Origin: an uncultured Faecalibacterium sp.
Lineage (GTDB): Bacteria > Bacillota > Clostridia > Oscillospirales > Ruminococcaceae
DNA length: 64,000 nt
Assembly (NCBI GenBank): GCA_934525845.1
Contig: CAKSZS010000006.1
Span: forward strand, 28,338 to 92,337
Direction: 5' to 3'
Below the pieces are notes generated by a model. The model did not search any database. It was not told the origin of the DNA and saw only the letters and a list, made by a program, of their open reading frames with translations. The translations under genes were made by a program, and so were the position numbers. Positions 17,188 through 25,152 of the stretch are shown piece after piece (the first letter of the stretch is position 1; every line of letters begins with the position of its first letter).

Positions 17188-17892
17188 TCACTCCTTTACC
17201 AGTACGGTGGCAAAATAGCCCGCTGCATCGGCAGGACGGGCGGCGGAAAGGTCGGGATAAACGGCTTCATCCGGCAGGCCGCAATTGCACACAAGGGCAC
17301 TGTCGGGCAGAGTCCCGTGGGCGTCCAGTGCGTCCAGCAGGGCAGGAAGCTGCCGCCCCGATTTCATCAGCACCTTGCTGCCGGGCAGGTCCAGCACCCG
17401 GTCCGCCCAGCTGCCGGGGGCAATGGTCAGAGGAATGTCCATGCCGCCGGTCAAGGGGCGGTTCAGCCGGGCCGCAGCGGCACAAAAGCTGGGCACGCCT
17501 GCCGCCATGGCCGCGGCATAGCCCCGGGCCTGCAAAAGTTCCTGCACATAGCCGAAGGTGGCATAAATGGAAACGTCGCCCAGATTCAGCATGGCGACGT
17601 CGGTTCCGGCATCCAGATGGGCCTGCACGGCATCCGCTGCTGCTTCGTGGGAAGCCTGCAGCACGGCGGGGTCCCGGCTCATGGCAAAGTGCAGGGGCAG
17701 GATCGTCTTGCCGTCCAGTTCGGCGCCCAGGGCGCGGCGGGCGATGTCCAGCGCCAGCATCTGCCCGGAGACAGTCTGGGGCGCGGCCAGCACCGGACAT
17801 TGCCGGATGAGCCGCACCGCCTGGAAGGTCAGCAGTTCCGGGTCGCCGGGGCCGACGCTCACGCCGTAAAACGTACCGGTCAGGTGTTCCAT
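17188..17892 (-). CDS. cbiL: Cobalt-precorrin-2 C20-methyltransferase CbiL
   Basis: First methyltransferase after cobalt insertion, acting on C20. The 234-residue protein begins GTFYGVSVGPGDPELLTFQAV and has LNLGDVSIYATFGYV and AGVPSFCAAAARL, matching CbiL/CobI. Its start lies 13 bases inside the end of the upstream fused ATPase-CbiD gene, implying translational coupling. Confidence 0.95.
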   Translation of the reverse strand: MEHLTGTFYGVSVGPGDPELLTFQAVRLIRQCPVLAAPQTVSGQMLALDIARRALGAELDGKTILPLHFAMSRDPAVLQASHEAAADAVQAHLDAGTDVAMLNLGDVSIYATFGYVQELLQARGYAAAMAAGVPSFCAAAARLNRPLTGGMDIPLTIAPGSWADRVLDLPGSKVLMKSGRQLPALLDALDAHGTLPDSALVCNCGLPDEAVYPDLSAARPADAAGYFATVLVKE

Positions 17893-19796
17893 GTGTTCAG
17901 CAGCTCCTTTGCAGTGGGAGTCAGGCCCAGCGGGCCGTGTTGGTTGGAAAAGAGCACCGCACCCACCCGGAACGCGTCCGCCGCGCGGCGGTCCAGATGC
18001 AACTGAATGGCCTGGAGCAGGCTTTCCAGCACCGGGGCACGCAGACCGGCAGCGTCCAGGATGTCCAGACAGGCGTCGGTGGTGGCGGCGTCATACAGGG
18101 CAGCGCAGGTGTCCCGCCCCGCGCCGCAGAGGGCCGCGTGGGTGCAGAACAGCTCGGTACGGCAGTCCGCCGTGTGGGAGTGGGTGTTCAGAATGCCGCC
18201 CGCCACCTTGACCAGCTTGCCCACATGGCCCACCAGAAGCACCTCTTCAAACCCGGCAGACGCCGCCATATCCAGCGTATCGCCGATGAAATTGGAGGTC
18301 TTCACCACCGGGATAACGGCAAAGTCCGGGTAGGTCTCATGCAGGTAGTCCAGCCCGTAGTTGCCCGGGGCCAGGATGAGCCGTTTGGGGTTTCCGGCCC
18401 GCAGAGCGGCCTGGTTCATTTCCAGCTGAATGGTGTCCAGAATGGCCTGCTGGCTCATGGGTTCCACAATGCCGCTGGTGCCCAGAATGGACAGCCCGCC
18501 CATCACCCCGATGTGTGGGTTGAAGGTGCGCTTGGCCACCGCTTCACCCTCCGGAATGGAGAGGATCACCGCAAAGCCGCCGTGGTAATCGGCGCTGGCG
18601 GCTTCCCGGCGCAGGGCGTCCGTGATCATCTGCCGGGGCACATGGTTGATGGCCGCAGCTCCCACCGGCTGGTCCAGACCGGGCTTGGTCACCCGGCCCA
18701 CACCCACGCCGCCGTCGATGCAGATGTCGGGACTCTCAGGCCGCAGTTCCACCGTGGCCACGATGGCAAGCCCGGTGGTCACGTCCACGTCATCGCCGCC
18801 GTCCTTTTCAATGGCGCATTCGGCCCCGGCGGCGGTGAGGCGGCAGAACAGGGGGGCCACTTCCACCACAAGCCCCTTGGGGGTGCGCAGGACCACGGAA
18901 TCCGGTGTGCGGCCGGTGAGCAGCAGACGGGCCGCGCCTGCCGCGCCCAGCGCCGCACAGGTGCCGGTGGTGTAGCCGCAGCGCAGAAGCTTCTGCCCAC
19001 TGCGGACGTAGTGCTCAAATTTGGGCTTGTCCGGCTTGGCGGCCCCGAACAGGGCGGTGTACTGCTCCTCGCTCAGACGGTAGAGCGCCCGGATATTCTC
19101 CGGGGCAAAGGCCTCGTCCGCCGTCAGAACGCCGGACACATGGTCCGGAAAGACGCAGACCACCGCGTCTGAGACCTTCTGCGCCATGTCCAGCTCGTGC
19201 AGGCTGACGATGACCGCCAGCCCGTCTTCGTGGGCCAGCTTTTGCAGAATGGTCAGCAGCTCGATCTTGCCCTTGATGTCCAGAAAGGACGTGGGTTCGT
19301 CCAGAAGCAGCACCTGCGGCTGCTGGCAGATGGCCCGGGCCAGCAGCACCCGCTGGCGCTGGCCGTCGCTGATGCAATTGAAGTCCCGGTCCGCCAGGTG
19401 CGCCGCCCCGGCCACTTCCAGTGCGTGCTGCACGGCCTGCCGGTCGGCGGGGGACAGGATGCCCAGACGTCCCGTGTAAGGGATGCGCCCGGCGGCGGCA
19501 AACTCAAAGCAGGTGGTCAGCTCAGTGCGGCGGGTGTGGGGCAGCATCAGGGCCAGCTTTCTGGCCCGGTCGGGGCCGGTGTAGGCGGTCAGGTCCTGCC
19601 CGTCCAGAAGAACCGTGCCGCCCAGCGGGGACAGCTGTCCGGCCAGCGTTTTGAGCAGGGTGGACTTGCCTGCGCCGTTGGGGCCGATGAGAGTCAGGAT
19701 CTGGCCCGGCTTTGCGCCCAGCGCGATGTTTTTCGCCAGCGGTGTTTTGCCGTAGCCAATGGCAAGATCCTGCGTTTCACAGAGAAATTCCTTCAT
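17880..19796 (-). CDS. cbiD: Fusion: corrinoid/siderophore-type ABC ATPase + CbiD
   Basis: A single 638-residue reading frame joins two proteins usually separate. Residues 1-255 are a BtuD/FecE-like ATPase: Walker A GPNGAGKST (38-46), signature loop ISDGQRQR (142-149, D where LSGGQ has G), Walker B LLLDEPTS (163-170), switch H200. Residues from about 265 are CbiD, cobalt-precorrin-5B C1-methyltransferase, starting RCGYTTGTCA (272-281) with GVGVGRVTKPGL and LAPGNYGL farther on. There is no stop or start-like ribosome site at the joint (residues 255-265). The gene overlaps the btuC-like permease stop by 4 bases and cbiL by 13. The ATPase half presumably pairs with the btuC/btuF-like genes just upstream, tying import stoichiometrically to synthesis. 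Confidence 0.9.
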   Translation of the reverse strand: MKEFLCETQDLAIGYGKTPLAKNIALGAKPGQILTLIGPNGAGKSTLLKTLAGQLSPLGGTVLLDGQDLTAYTGPDRARKLALMLPHTRRTELTTCFEFAAAGRIPYTGRLGILSPADRQAVQHALEVAGAAHLADRDFNCISDGQRQRVLLARAICQQPQVLLLDEPTSFLDIKGKIELLTILQKLAHEDGLAVIVSLHELDMAQKVSDAVVCVFPDHVSGVLTADEAFAPENIRALYRLSEEQYTALFGAAKPDKPKFEHYVRSGQKLLRCGYTTGTCAALGAAGAARLLLTGRTPDSVVLRTPKGLVVEVAPLFCRLTAAGAECAIEKDGGDDVDVTTGLAIVATVELRPESPDICIDGGVGVGRVTKPGLDQPVGAAAINHVPRQMITDALRREAASADYHGGFAVILSIPEGEAVAKRTFNPHIGVMGGLSILGTSGIVEPMSQQAILDTIQLEMNQAALRAGNPKRLILAPGNYGLDYLHETYPDFAVIPVVKTSNFIGDTLDMAASAGFEEVLLVGHVGKLVKVAGGILNTHSHTADCRTELFCTHAALCGAGRDTCAALYDAATTDACLDILDAAGLRAPVLESLLQAIQLHLDRRAADAFRVGAVLFSNQHGPLGLTPTAKELLNTWNT

Positions 19797-20809
19797 CGTG
19801 CACCCTCCTGATTCCGGCGGATGAGCAGCCCGATGACCACCGGCGCACCGAACACCGCTGTCACTGCGCTGATGGACAGCTCGGTGGGGGCGAACAGACT
19901 GCGGGCCAGCAGGTCACACAGCAGGCAGAAGGCCGCACCGCCCAGACAGCACCCGGGCAGCACCACCAGCGGCTTGGAGGTGCCCAGCAGCTGCTTGACC
20001 AGGTGGGGCACCGCGATGCCCACAAAGGAAATGGGTCCCGCAAAGGCCGTGACGCAGGCCGCCAGCAGGCTGGACAGCAGCACCAGCAGCCGGGAAAAAC
20101 GCTTGACGTTCACGCCCACGCTCTGGGCATAGGCCTCGCCCATCTGGTAGGCGCTCATGGGCTTGGACAGGCAGAACGCTGCCGCCAGCGCGGGCAGCAC
20201 CACCAGCGCCGCCGCCCGCACGTTGCCCCAGGTCATGCCGGAAAAGCTGCCCTGGGACCAGTTGTGCAGGTTGACGATGTTGGAATCCTGGGCAAAGGCC
20301 ACCACGAACTCGGTGATGGCAGAGCAGATGTAGCCGATCATGACACCGCAGATGACCAGGATGCTCATGTGCTGCACCCGGCGGGACACCGCCAGCACAA
20401 AGGCCATGGCGGCTAGTGCACCCGCGAACGCCGCCAGGATCAGGGTGAGGGAGCTGGTGAGCAGGCCGTGGTTCAGAAACACCACCATGACCAGCGCCAC
20501 CGCCAGCTTGGCCCCGCTGGAAATGCCCATGACGAACGGCCCGGCGATGGGGTTGGCAAAAAAGGTCTGCAGCAGGTAGCCCGCCGCCGAGAGGGCGGCG
20601 CCCAGCAGCACCACCATCACGGCCCGGGGCAGGCGCAGCTGGGTGATGATGCCCAGTGCCAGCGCGTCTTGGCCTTTGCCGGTCAGGGCGGCCAGAACGG
20701 CCCCGGGGGTCAGCACGACACTGCCCCAGAACAGGTTGGCCGCAAACAGCACGGCCAGCGCCAGCAGAAGCAGAAGATAGGAGAAAATGTAGCGTTTTTG
20801 GGAGGTCAT
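19793..20809 (-). CDS. FecCD/BtuC family ABC permease
   Basis: Transmembrane subunit of an importer for corrinoids, haem or siderophores. The 338-residue protein has about ten hydrophobic segments and the family motifs ITQLRLPRAVMVVLLGAALS near the N-terminus, GISSGAKLA and GPISFVGIAVPHLVK. Its partners are the binding lipoprotein upstream and the ATPase half of the fused gene downstream. Start 20809 has AAAGGAA upstream. The location in the B12 block and the riboswitch point to corrinoid or a tetrapyrrole intermediate as substrate. Confidence 0.92.
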   Translation of the reverse strand: MTSQKRYIFSYLLLLLALAVLFAANLFWGSVVLTPGAVLAALTGKGQDALALGIITQLRLPRAVMVVLLGAALSAAGYLLQTFFANPIAGPFVMGISSGAKLAVALVMVVFLNHGLLTSSLTLILAAFAGALAAMAFVLAVSRRVQHMSILVICGVMIGYICSAITEFVVAFAQDSNIVNLHNWSQGSFSGMTWGNVRAAALVVLPALAAAFCLSKPMSAYQMGEAYAQSVGVNVKRFSRLLVLLSSLLAACVTAFAGPISFVGIAVPHLVKQLLGTSKPLVVLPGCCLGGAAFCLLCDLLARSLFAPTELSISAVTAVFGAPVVIGLLIRRNQEGAR

Positions 20810-20819
20810 AGATGTTCCT

Positions 20820-21956
20820 TTATTCCACCCGCGTCAGCAGGGTCAGGCCCTCGGGGGAGTCCTCGGTGAAAATGCGGTGCAGTTCCGCGATGAAGTCGGC
20901 CAGTGCCATGCTCTGCTGGAAAAAACTCTGGGCCGTGCACCAGACATTGCCGGTCTGCACGGCCTTGAACTCGGAGAGCAGGGCACACTTGCCTACCAGT
21001 TCGGCGGTGGTGTGCACCACGCCCTCGATGGTGCTGTTGTAGATGAGCACATCGGCGTCCTTGGCTCCGGCATAGAAGTCTTCCAGCGGCAGGTTCATGG
21101 TGGACAGGCTGTTGCCGCTGTCGGTCAGGTCTGCGAAGACATAGTCTGCGCCGGCCAGTTCGATCATACGGGCCACATAGTCGCCGCCCTTGCGCACATT
21201 GGCCAGATGGTTGCCCGTGATGGAGAAGAACGCACATCGCTTGCCGGTGGGTTCCTGCGCGGCCACGGCGTTCACCGTTTTCACCTGCTGTTCGAACAGC
21301 TGCTCAGCCTGTTCCTCTTTGCCCAGCAGAATGCCGTAAAACTTGATCCATTCCAGCCGGGCCAGGGGGCCGCTCTCGTAGCTGGAGCGCTCCACCAGCA
21401 CCGGGATGCCGAACCGTTCCAGCTGCTCCTTCACCTCGGGGGTGTGGTAGATCATGGTGTTCTCGATGGCAAGTCCGCAGTCAGCGGCCAGGATCTGTTC
21501 GTAGTCCGGGGCGCTGTACTTGCCTGCGTAAGCGATGCGCCCGGCCTCCATGGCGGCTCTGGCATCGTCCAGATACCAGCCCTCGGCCCGGGTGCCGGAC
21601 AGTGCGATATGGTCCAGCCCGTCCAGCGCACAGAAGAAGTCCATCACGGAAGTGGACACCAGATAGATGTTCTGCACCGGCTGGCGCAGAACGACCACGC
21701 CCTCCGGTGGGGAGGACCATTCAGCGGCATCCTCCGGCACCACGAGAAACTGCGCCCCGTCCTCCGGGATGGTCAGCAGGGTATAGCCGCCCTCATAGCA
21801 TTCGGCGGTGAACTGTTTGGCGTAGTCCAGCGGATAAGCGTGGTCCGGCACCAGGGTGTCGGTGGTGGCCGGTGCGGTGGAAGCAGAGCTGCACCCTGCC
21901 AGCAGAAGCCCGGCGGCGGGCAGAGCGCGGAGAAAGGATCGGCGAGTGATTTTCAT
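20820..21956 (-). CDS. ABC substrate-binding lipoprotein, BtuF/FepB type
   Basis: Extracytoplasmic binding protein feeding the adjacent FecCD permease. The 378-residue product begins with TRRSFL and a lipobox LLLAGC (C22), so it may leave by the Tat route and be lipid-anchored. The body has class III binding-protein features, including the GGDYVARMIELAGADYVF stretch and a long linking helix. It starts one base after the preceding lipoprotein stop and ends 10 bases before the permease. The substrate is inferred from context only; an iron-chelate importer would look alike. Confidence 0.85.
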   Translation of the reverse strand: MKITRRSFLRALPAAGLLLAGCSSASTAPATTDTLVPDHAYPLDYAKQFTAECYEGGYTLLTIPEDGAQFLVVPEDAAEWSSPPEGVVVLRQPVQNIYLVSTSVMDFFCALDGLDHIALSGTRAEGWYLDDARAAMEAGRIAYAGKYSAPDYEQILAADCGLAIENTMIYHTPEVKEQLERFGIPVLVERSSYESGPLARLEWIKFYGILLGKEEQAEQLFEQQVKTVNAVAAQEPTGKRCAFFSITGNHLANVRKGGDYVARMIELAGADYVFADLTDSGNSLSTMNLPLEDFYAGAKDADVLIYNSTIEGVVHTTAELVGKCALLSEFKAVQTGNVWCTAQSFFQQSMALADFIAELHRIFTEDSPEGLTLLTRVE

Positions 21957-21957
21957 G

Positions 21958-22806
21958 TTACTCCATCTCGAAGGTCAGGGTGTACTCGATCTCGTGGGGG
22001 GTGCTCATGGCCACGGTGTCGGCGGTGACGGACAGCGGAGTGCCCAGCGCGGCCACGGGAATCTCAAAGGTGGAGTTGCCCTCGGTGTTGGTGGGCAGGT
22101 ACTTTTCGCCGTCCACGATCATGTAATCGTAGTTGGGGCTGCTCCACACGATGGTGGCGGTCATCTTGCCGTCGGCCACGGTCAGGGCAGCGGGGCTGTC
22201 CACGGTGGCACGGCCGGAGCCGCCCTCCAGGGTCACGTTCACAGTGTACTCGCCGTCTGCGGGGGTCTCAGCGGATTCCTGGATCAAGGGCTGGGCGTTG
22301 GTCACACGCACGGTGTGGTCGTACCACTTGCCCTTGCTGCCCAGAATGGCCAGCTGGAAGTCCTCGTCCAGCGCGGTGACCGGGATGTCAAAGCCGTACA
22401 CTTCCTCGGAAGTGCCGTCGGAGTAGGTCACGGTGTCGGTGGTGGGCAGCAGCCAGTCGGTCTTGTTGTCCTCAGCGTCAGCGGCCGGACCAACGTACAG
22501 GTTCACGATCTTTTTGGAGACCAGGCTGACGTGGAAGGTCATCACGCCGTCCTTCACGGTCAGGTTGCCCTTGCCGTCGCAGGCTTCGTTGGCGTGGAAC
22601 ATACTGCTGTCGGTGTCAAAGTCAGCGGTGTACAGGCCGTCCGGCAGGGAAGCGGTGTCCTCGGCGGCAACGGAGGAAGCCACGGAAGAAGCGACCCCAC
22701 TGGAAGCGGCAGAGCTGCTTGCGGTGGAAGACGCACCACAGCCGGTCAGGACAGCGGCCAGCAGCAGGGAAGCAGCGGACAGGGAAAGAAACTGTTTGCA
22801 GCGCAT
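21958..22806 (-). CDS. Lipoprotein with two tandem beta-rich domains, tetrapyrrole-binding candidate
   Basis: A 282-residue lipoprotein with lipobox VLTGC (C23) and a Ser/Ala-rich linker. Two similar domains follow (about 53-165 and 175-282), each with DGxYT, LTVxDGxMT, a central VG/VDG strand, FxIPVxAL and a final H/T-rich strand. The pattern resembles NEAT-type or related beta-sandwich ligand-binding modules, but this is a guess from layout, not a confirmed family. Lying between the surface CbiK and the BtuF/C genes it probably hands a corrin, tetrapyrrole or metal to the importer. The ribosome site GAGG is a little distant (11 bases). Confidence 0.75.
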   Translation of the reverse strand: MRCKQFLSLSAASLLLAAVLTGCGASSTASSSAASSGVASSVASSVAAEDTASLPDGLYTADFDTDSSMFHANEACDGKGNLTVKDGVMTFHVSLVSKKIVNLYVGPAADAEDNKTDWLLPTTDTVTYSDGTSEEVYGFDIPVTALDEDFQLAILGSKGKWYDHTVRVTNAQPLIQESAETPADGEYTVNVTLEGGSGRATVDSPAALTVADGKMTATIVWSSPNYDYMIVDGEKYLPTNTEGNSTFEIPVAALGTPLSVTADTVAMSTPHEIEYTLTFEME

Positions 22807-22859
22807 AGATCAAAAATACCTCGATTTCATAGAAAGTAAAAAGAAGGAACAGATGTCCC

Positions 22860-22941
22860 TTGTAGGGAGCGGATTTATCCGCTCCGCAGGCAAACTGCAT
22901 CTGCCGGAAACCAGCGGAACGCATGAATGCGTTCCCTACAA
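22860..22941. repeat. Palindromic element with TTGTAGGGA/TCCCTACAA ends
   Basis: About 82 bases between cbiK and the next lipoprotein gene. The ends TTGTAGGGA and TCCCTACAA are perfect inverted repeats, and each arm holds a second palindrome (GCGGATTTATCCGC; AACGCATGAATGCGTT). A partial copy lies at 7152-7168. It looks like a small dispersed element inserted in the operon. Confidence 0.6.
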
Positions 22942-22979
22942 GAAAGGAGACAACGTTGCCCTCCCACAGTATACCACAA

Positions 22980-23022
22980 AAACGAAAAATTGCCCGAAAA
23001 GATTTCTCCCTTCGGGCAATCA
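22980..23022 (-). terminator. Terminator directly after cbiK inside the B12 block
   Basis: On the minus strand a stem ATTGCCCGAA / TTCGGGCAAT is followed by TTTTTCGTTTTT, 10-50 bases after the cbiK stop. It should limit read-through from cbiK into the importer and biosynthetic genes. Confidence 0.85.
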
Positions 23023-23033
23023 AAAGCAAGTTA

Positions 23034-24269
23034 TTAACCGTTCAGGGAAGCGATGGCAGCCTTGGTGTGGTCAATGTACAGCTGCTGGATGGCGTCGATC
23101 TCGCCCAGACCAGCGATCTGGCAGTCCACAGAATCAAAGGCACCAGCGGCCTGGAACTGGCTCAGCCAGGAATCAGCATCCTCACCAGCCATGTCGTTGT
23201 TGGCATGGTCACCGGCAACGACCATCAGGGGACGCAGGACGACCTTGGTGTAACCGGCGGCCTTGACTGCCTCGATCACGTTCTCACAGGCGGTCGCTTC
23301 CGGCTCACCCTCCACGGTGCCGATGAACACATTGTCATAGCCCAGGGTCTGCATGGTGGTCTGCATCTGGCTGTAGCTCACCTTTGCGGTGTGAGAGGTG
23401 CCGTGACCCATGAAGACGAATGCGACCTTGTCTTCGGCAGCAGCATCCAGGCTGTCGTAGCCGGCGTCCTTCACAGCAGCAGCGGTGACAGCCTTGGCAA
23501 CGGCCTCCTTGTCCTCGTTGATGACGGAAGCGTCGGAACCGACCTCGCCCAGCAGAGGCTCGGCCACGGCCACAGTCTCGAACTTGTCGCGGTAGGAGTC
23601 GATCATCTCCATCATCTCGTCGTACTCGGCACCGTGCATCAGGTGGGTGGGCTGCACGACCAGGTTCTTCACGCCGTTGGCCACAGCGCGGTCCATGGCC
23701 TGCTGCATATTGTCGATCTTCTCACCGTCACGGGCCTGTACATGGTTGATGATGATCTGTGCGGTAAAGGCGCGGCGCACGCTCCAATCGGGGTATGCGG
23801 CCTGCAGGGCGTCCTCGATGCCCTTGATGTCCTTCACGCGGCTGTCGTTGAAGGAGGTGCCGAAGGAGACCACCAGCAGTTCGTTGTCGCCGATGTTGTC
23901 CTCGTTGCGGGCATCGTCAGCGGAAGCATCGCCGGTGTCACGGCCAAAGTAGTCGGGGTCGGCATTCTCGCCTTCCACCAGTTCCTTCTGGGTGTCGGTC
24001 AGGGCATCCCAGGCAGCCTTGGCGGCTTCGCACTGCGCGTCCGTGTCATCATTGCGCTCCTGCACATAGATGGCATCGATCAGGTCGGCAACATTCTTTG
24101 CAGCCAATTCGTCTGCCTCCTCGCTGGAAACTTCGCTGCTGGCGGCAGAACTTGCCGTGCTGGAAGCAGCGGTGGAACTTGCAGCCCCGCCGCAGCCGGT
24201 GAGCACGCCGGCGCACAGAGCCAGAGCGGTCAGCGCGGCGGCTGCCTTTTTGACATTGCGTTTTCTCAT
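23034..24269 (-). CDS. cbiK: Exported cobaltochelatase-like lipoprotein CbiK
   Basis: CbiK inserts cobalt into sirohydrochlorin in the anaerobic route. Here the 411-residue protein has a signal peptide with lipobox LTGC (C26), a Ser/Ala linker and a spacer with the DALTDTQKELV motif seen in Firmicute surface repeats (about 50-110), and only then the class II chelatase core (from about residue 130). The metal-binding histidines are in QPTHLMHGAEYDEM and FMGHGTSHTAK. It is therefore predicted outside the membrane, unlike cytoplasmic Salmonella CbiK; known periplasmic or outer-surface relatives (Desulfovibrio CbiK-P, haem-handling homologues) give precedent. No cytoplasmic chelatase is in the window. 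AAAGGAA precedes ATG 24269, and a cobalamin riboswitch lies upstream. Confidence 0.9.
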   Translation of the reverse strand: MRKRNVKKAAAALTALALCAGVLTGCGGAASSTAASSTASSAASSEVSSEEADELAAKNVADLIDAIYVQERNDDTDAQCEAAKAAWDALTDTQKELVEGENADPDYFGRDTGDASADDARNEDNIGDNELLVVSFGTSFNDSRVKDIKGIEDALQAAYPDWSVRRAFTAQIIINHVQARDGEKIDNMQQAMDRAVANGVKNLVVQPTHLMHGAEYDEMMEMIDSYRDKFETVAVAEPLLGEVGSDASVINEDKEAVAKAVTAAAVKDAGYDSLDAAAEDKVAFVFMGHGTSHTAKVSYSQMQTTMQTLGYDNVFIGTVEGEPEATACENVIEAVKAAGYTKVVLRPLMVVAGDHANNDMAGEDADSWLSQFQAAGAFDSVDCQIAGLGEIDAIQQLYIDHTKAAIASLNG

Positions 24270-24341
24270 GTGTGTTGATTCCTTTCCTTTTGTGTGAATG
24301 CGTACACCACTGAATAAACGGACTGGAAAGAAGGACCCGAA

Positions 24342-24389
24342 AACAAAAGAGGTCTTTCGCTCTGCGGAAGGCAGAACAAAAAGACCTCG
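24342..24389 (-). terminator. Riboswitch-controlled terminator
   Basis: On the minus strand GAGGTCTTT / AAAGACCTC forms a stem followed by TTTTGTTTT. It lies between the B12 aptamer and the cbiK start and is the likely OFF structure when adenosylcobalamin is bound. Confidence 0.85.
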
Positions 24390-24410
24390 AATTTCTTCAG
24401 GCTTTTTGGT

Positions 24411-24640
24411 ACAACCAATTCCTCGTGATCCGGAGCCTGCGCTCCTGTACCAGCAGCGGGCAGGTTTCCTGGCTGAAAGATCACCGCTCCCCGCCGTCTT
24501 CCCAAGCCGAGCGGCTCAGTGACCGGTGCCCGAAGCACCCGGGCGGAAAGCTCCCTTATCACAGTGACGAGATCGTGCGGGATTCACACCCGCTTCCCTT
24601 TTACCTTTTCCATCGCCGCCCAACGGGCAAAACGACGAAA
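24411..24640 (-). promoter_or_regulatory. Cobalamin riboswitch
   Basis: Read on the minus strand it has the hallmark pieces in order: the GGGAAGCGGGTGTGAATC core (about 24581-24598), the GTCACTGTG element, and the B12 box GCCAGGAAACCTGCC (24459-24473). The terminator at 24342-24389 follows, giving transcriptional control of cbiK and, through read-through, the rest of the block. Confidence 0.95.
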
Positions 24641-24672
24641 AGCACCTGCTGCTTTTATTCAGTTCGTCAAAG

Positions 24673-24701
24673 AGTATAGCACAGAACCTTGTAAAACGCA
24701 A
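24673..24701 (-). promoter_or_regulatory. Promoter of the riboswitch/cbiK transcript
   Basis: TTGCGT (24696-24701), 17-base spacer and TATACT (24673-24678) on the minus strand, about 30 bases before the aptamer. Confidence 0.75.
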
Positions 24702-24842
24702 GAGAATCCAAGGCGCCCTGCGCCGGCGGGCGGGATGCGCGCCGCGCTGGAACAGGCGGTCTCTGCTGGTTCCCGGAGGGGTTCGTCTGACCTGCATCAT
24801 AAGATCTTTTGCGAGAAAGGCCTTTGAGGTGCGGACTACACA

Positions 24843-24893
24843 AAAAAGATCCCTGAAAAGTACGGCACAAAGCCACTTTTCAGGGATCTTTCT
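24843..24893 (-). terminator. Terminator of tRNA-Thr
   Basis: Stem GATCCCTGAAAAGT / ACTTTTCAGGGATC followed by TTTTTT on the minus strand, immediately after the tRNA 3' end. Confidence 0.85.
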
Positions 24894-24894
24894 T

Positions 24895-24970
24895 TGGAGC
24901 TACTGACCTGATTCGAACAGGCGACCTGCTCATTACGAGTGAGCTGCTCTACCAGCTGAGCCACAGTAGC
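24895..24970 (-). tRNA. tRNA-Thr (anticodon CGU)
   Basis: A 76-base cloverleaf: acceptor GCTACTG/CAGTAGC, D-stem GCTC/GAGC, anticodon stem GCTCA/TGAGC around CTCGTAA (anticodon CGT), T-arm GCCTG-TTCGAAT-CAGGT, discriminator T and encoded CCA. The anticodon reads ACG. Confidence 0.95.
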
Positions 24971-25007
24971 AGACGGCAAAACCACAGCAAGTTCTGCAAC
25001 GAAAAAT

Positions 25008-25036
25008 ATTCTATCATATTTTCCGAAAACTGTCAA
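25008..25036 (-). promoter_or_regulatory. Promoter of tRNA-Thr
   Basis: Consensus TTGACA (25031-25036), 17-base spacer and TAGAAT (25008-25013) on the minus strand. Confidence 0.85.
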
Positions 25037-25073
25037 GAACGATTTGCATCGTGCAGCGAAACGCCTGCGGCAA

Positions 25074-25132
25074 AGCAAAAAGCACCCGGTTTCCGGGGGC
25101 CGGCGGTGTGCCGGGAACGAAAACGGGTGCCT
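25074..25132 (-). terminator. Terminator of the SGNH esterase
   Basis: Long stem with GCACCCG/CGGGTGC base and T-rich tail on the minus strand, about 20 bases after the stop codon at 25153. Confidence 0.75.
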
Positions 25133-25152
25133 GGAAAAAGCAGCAGGCGCGA

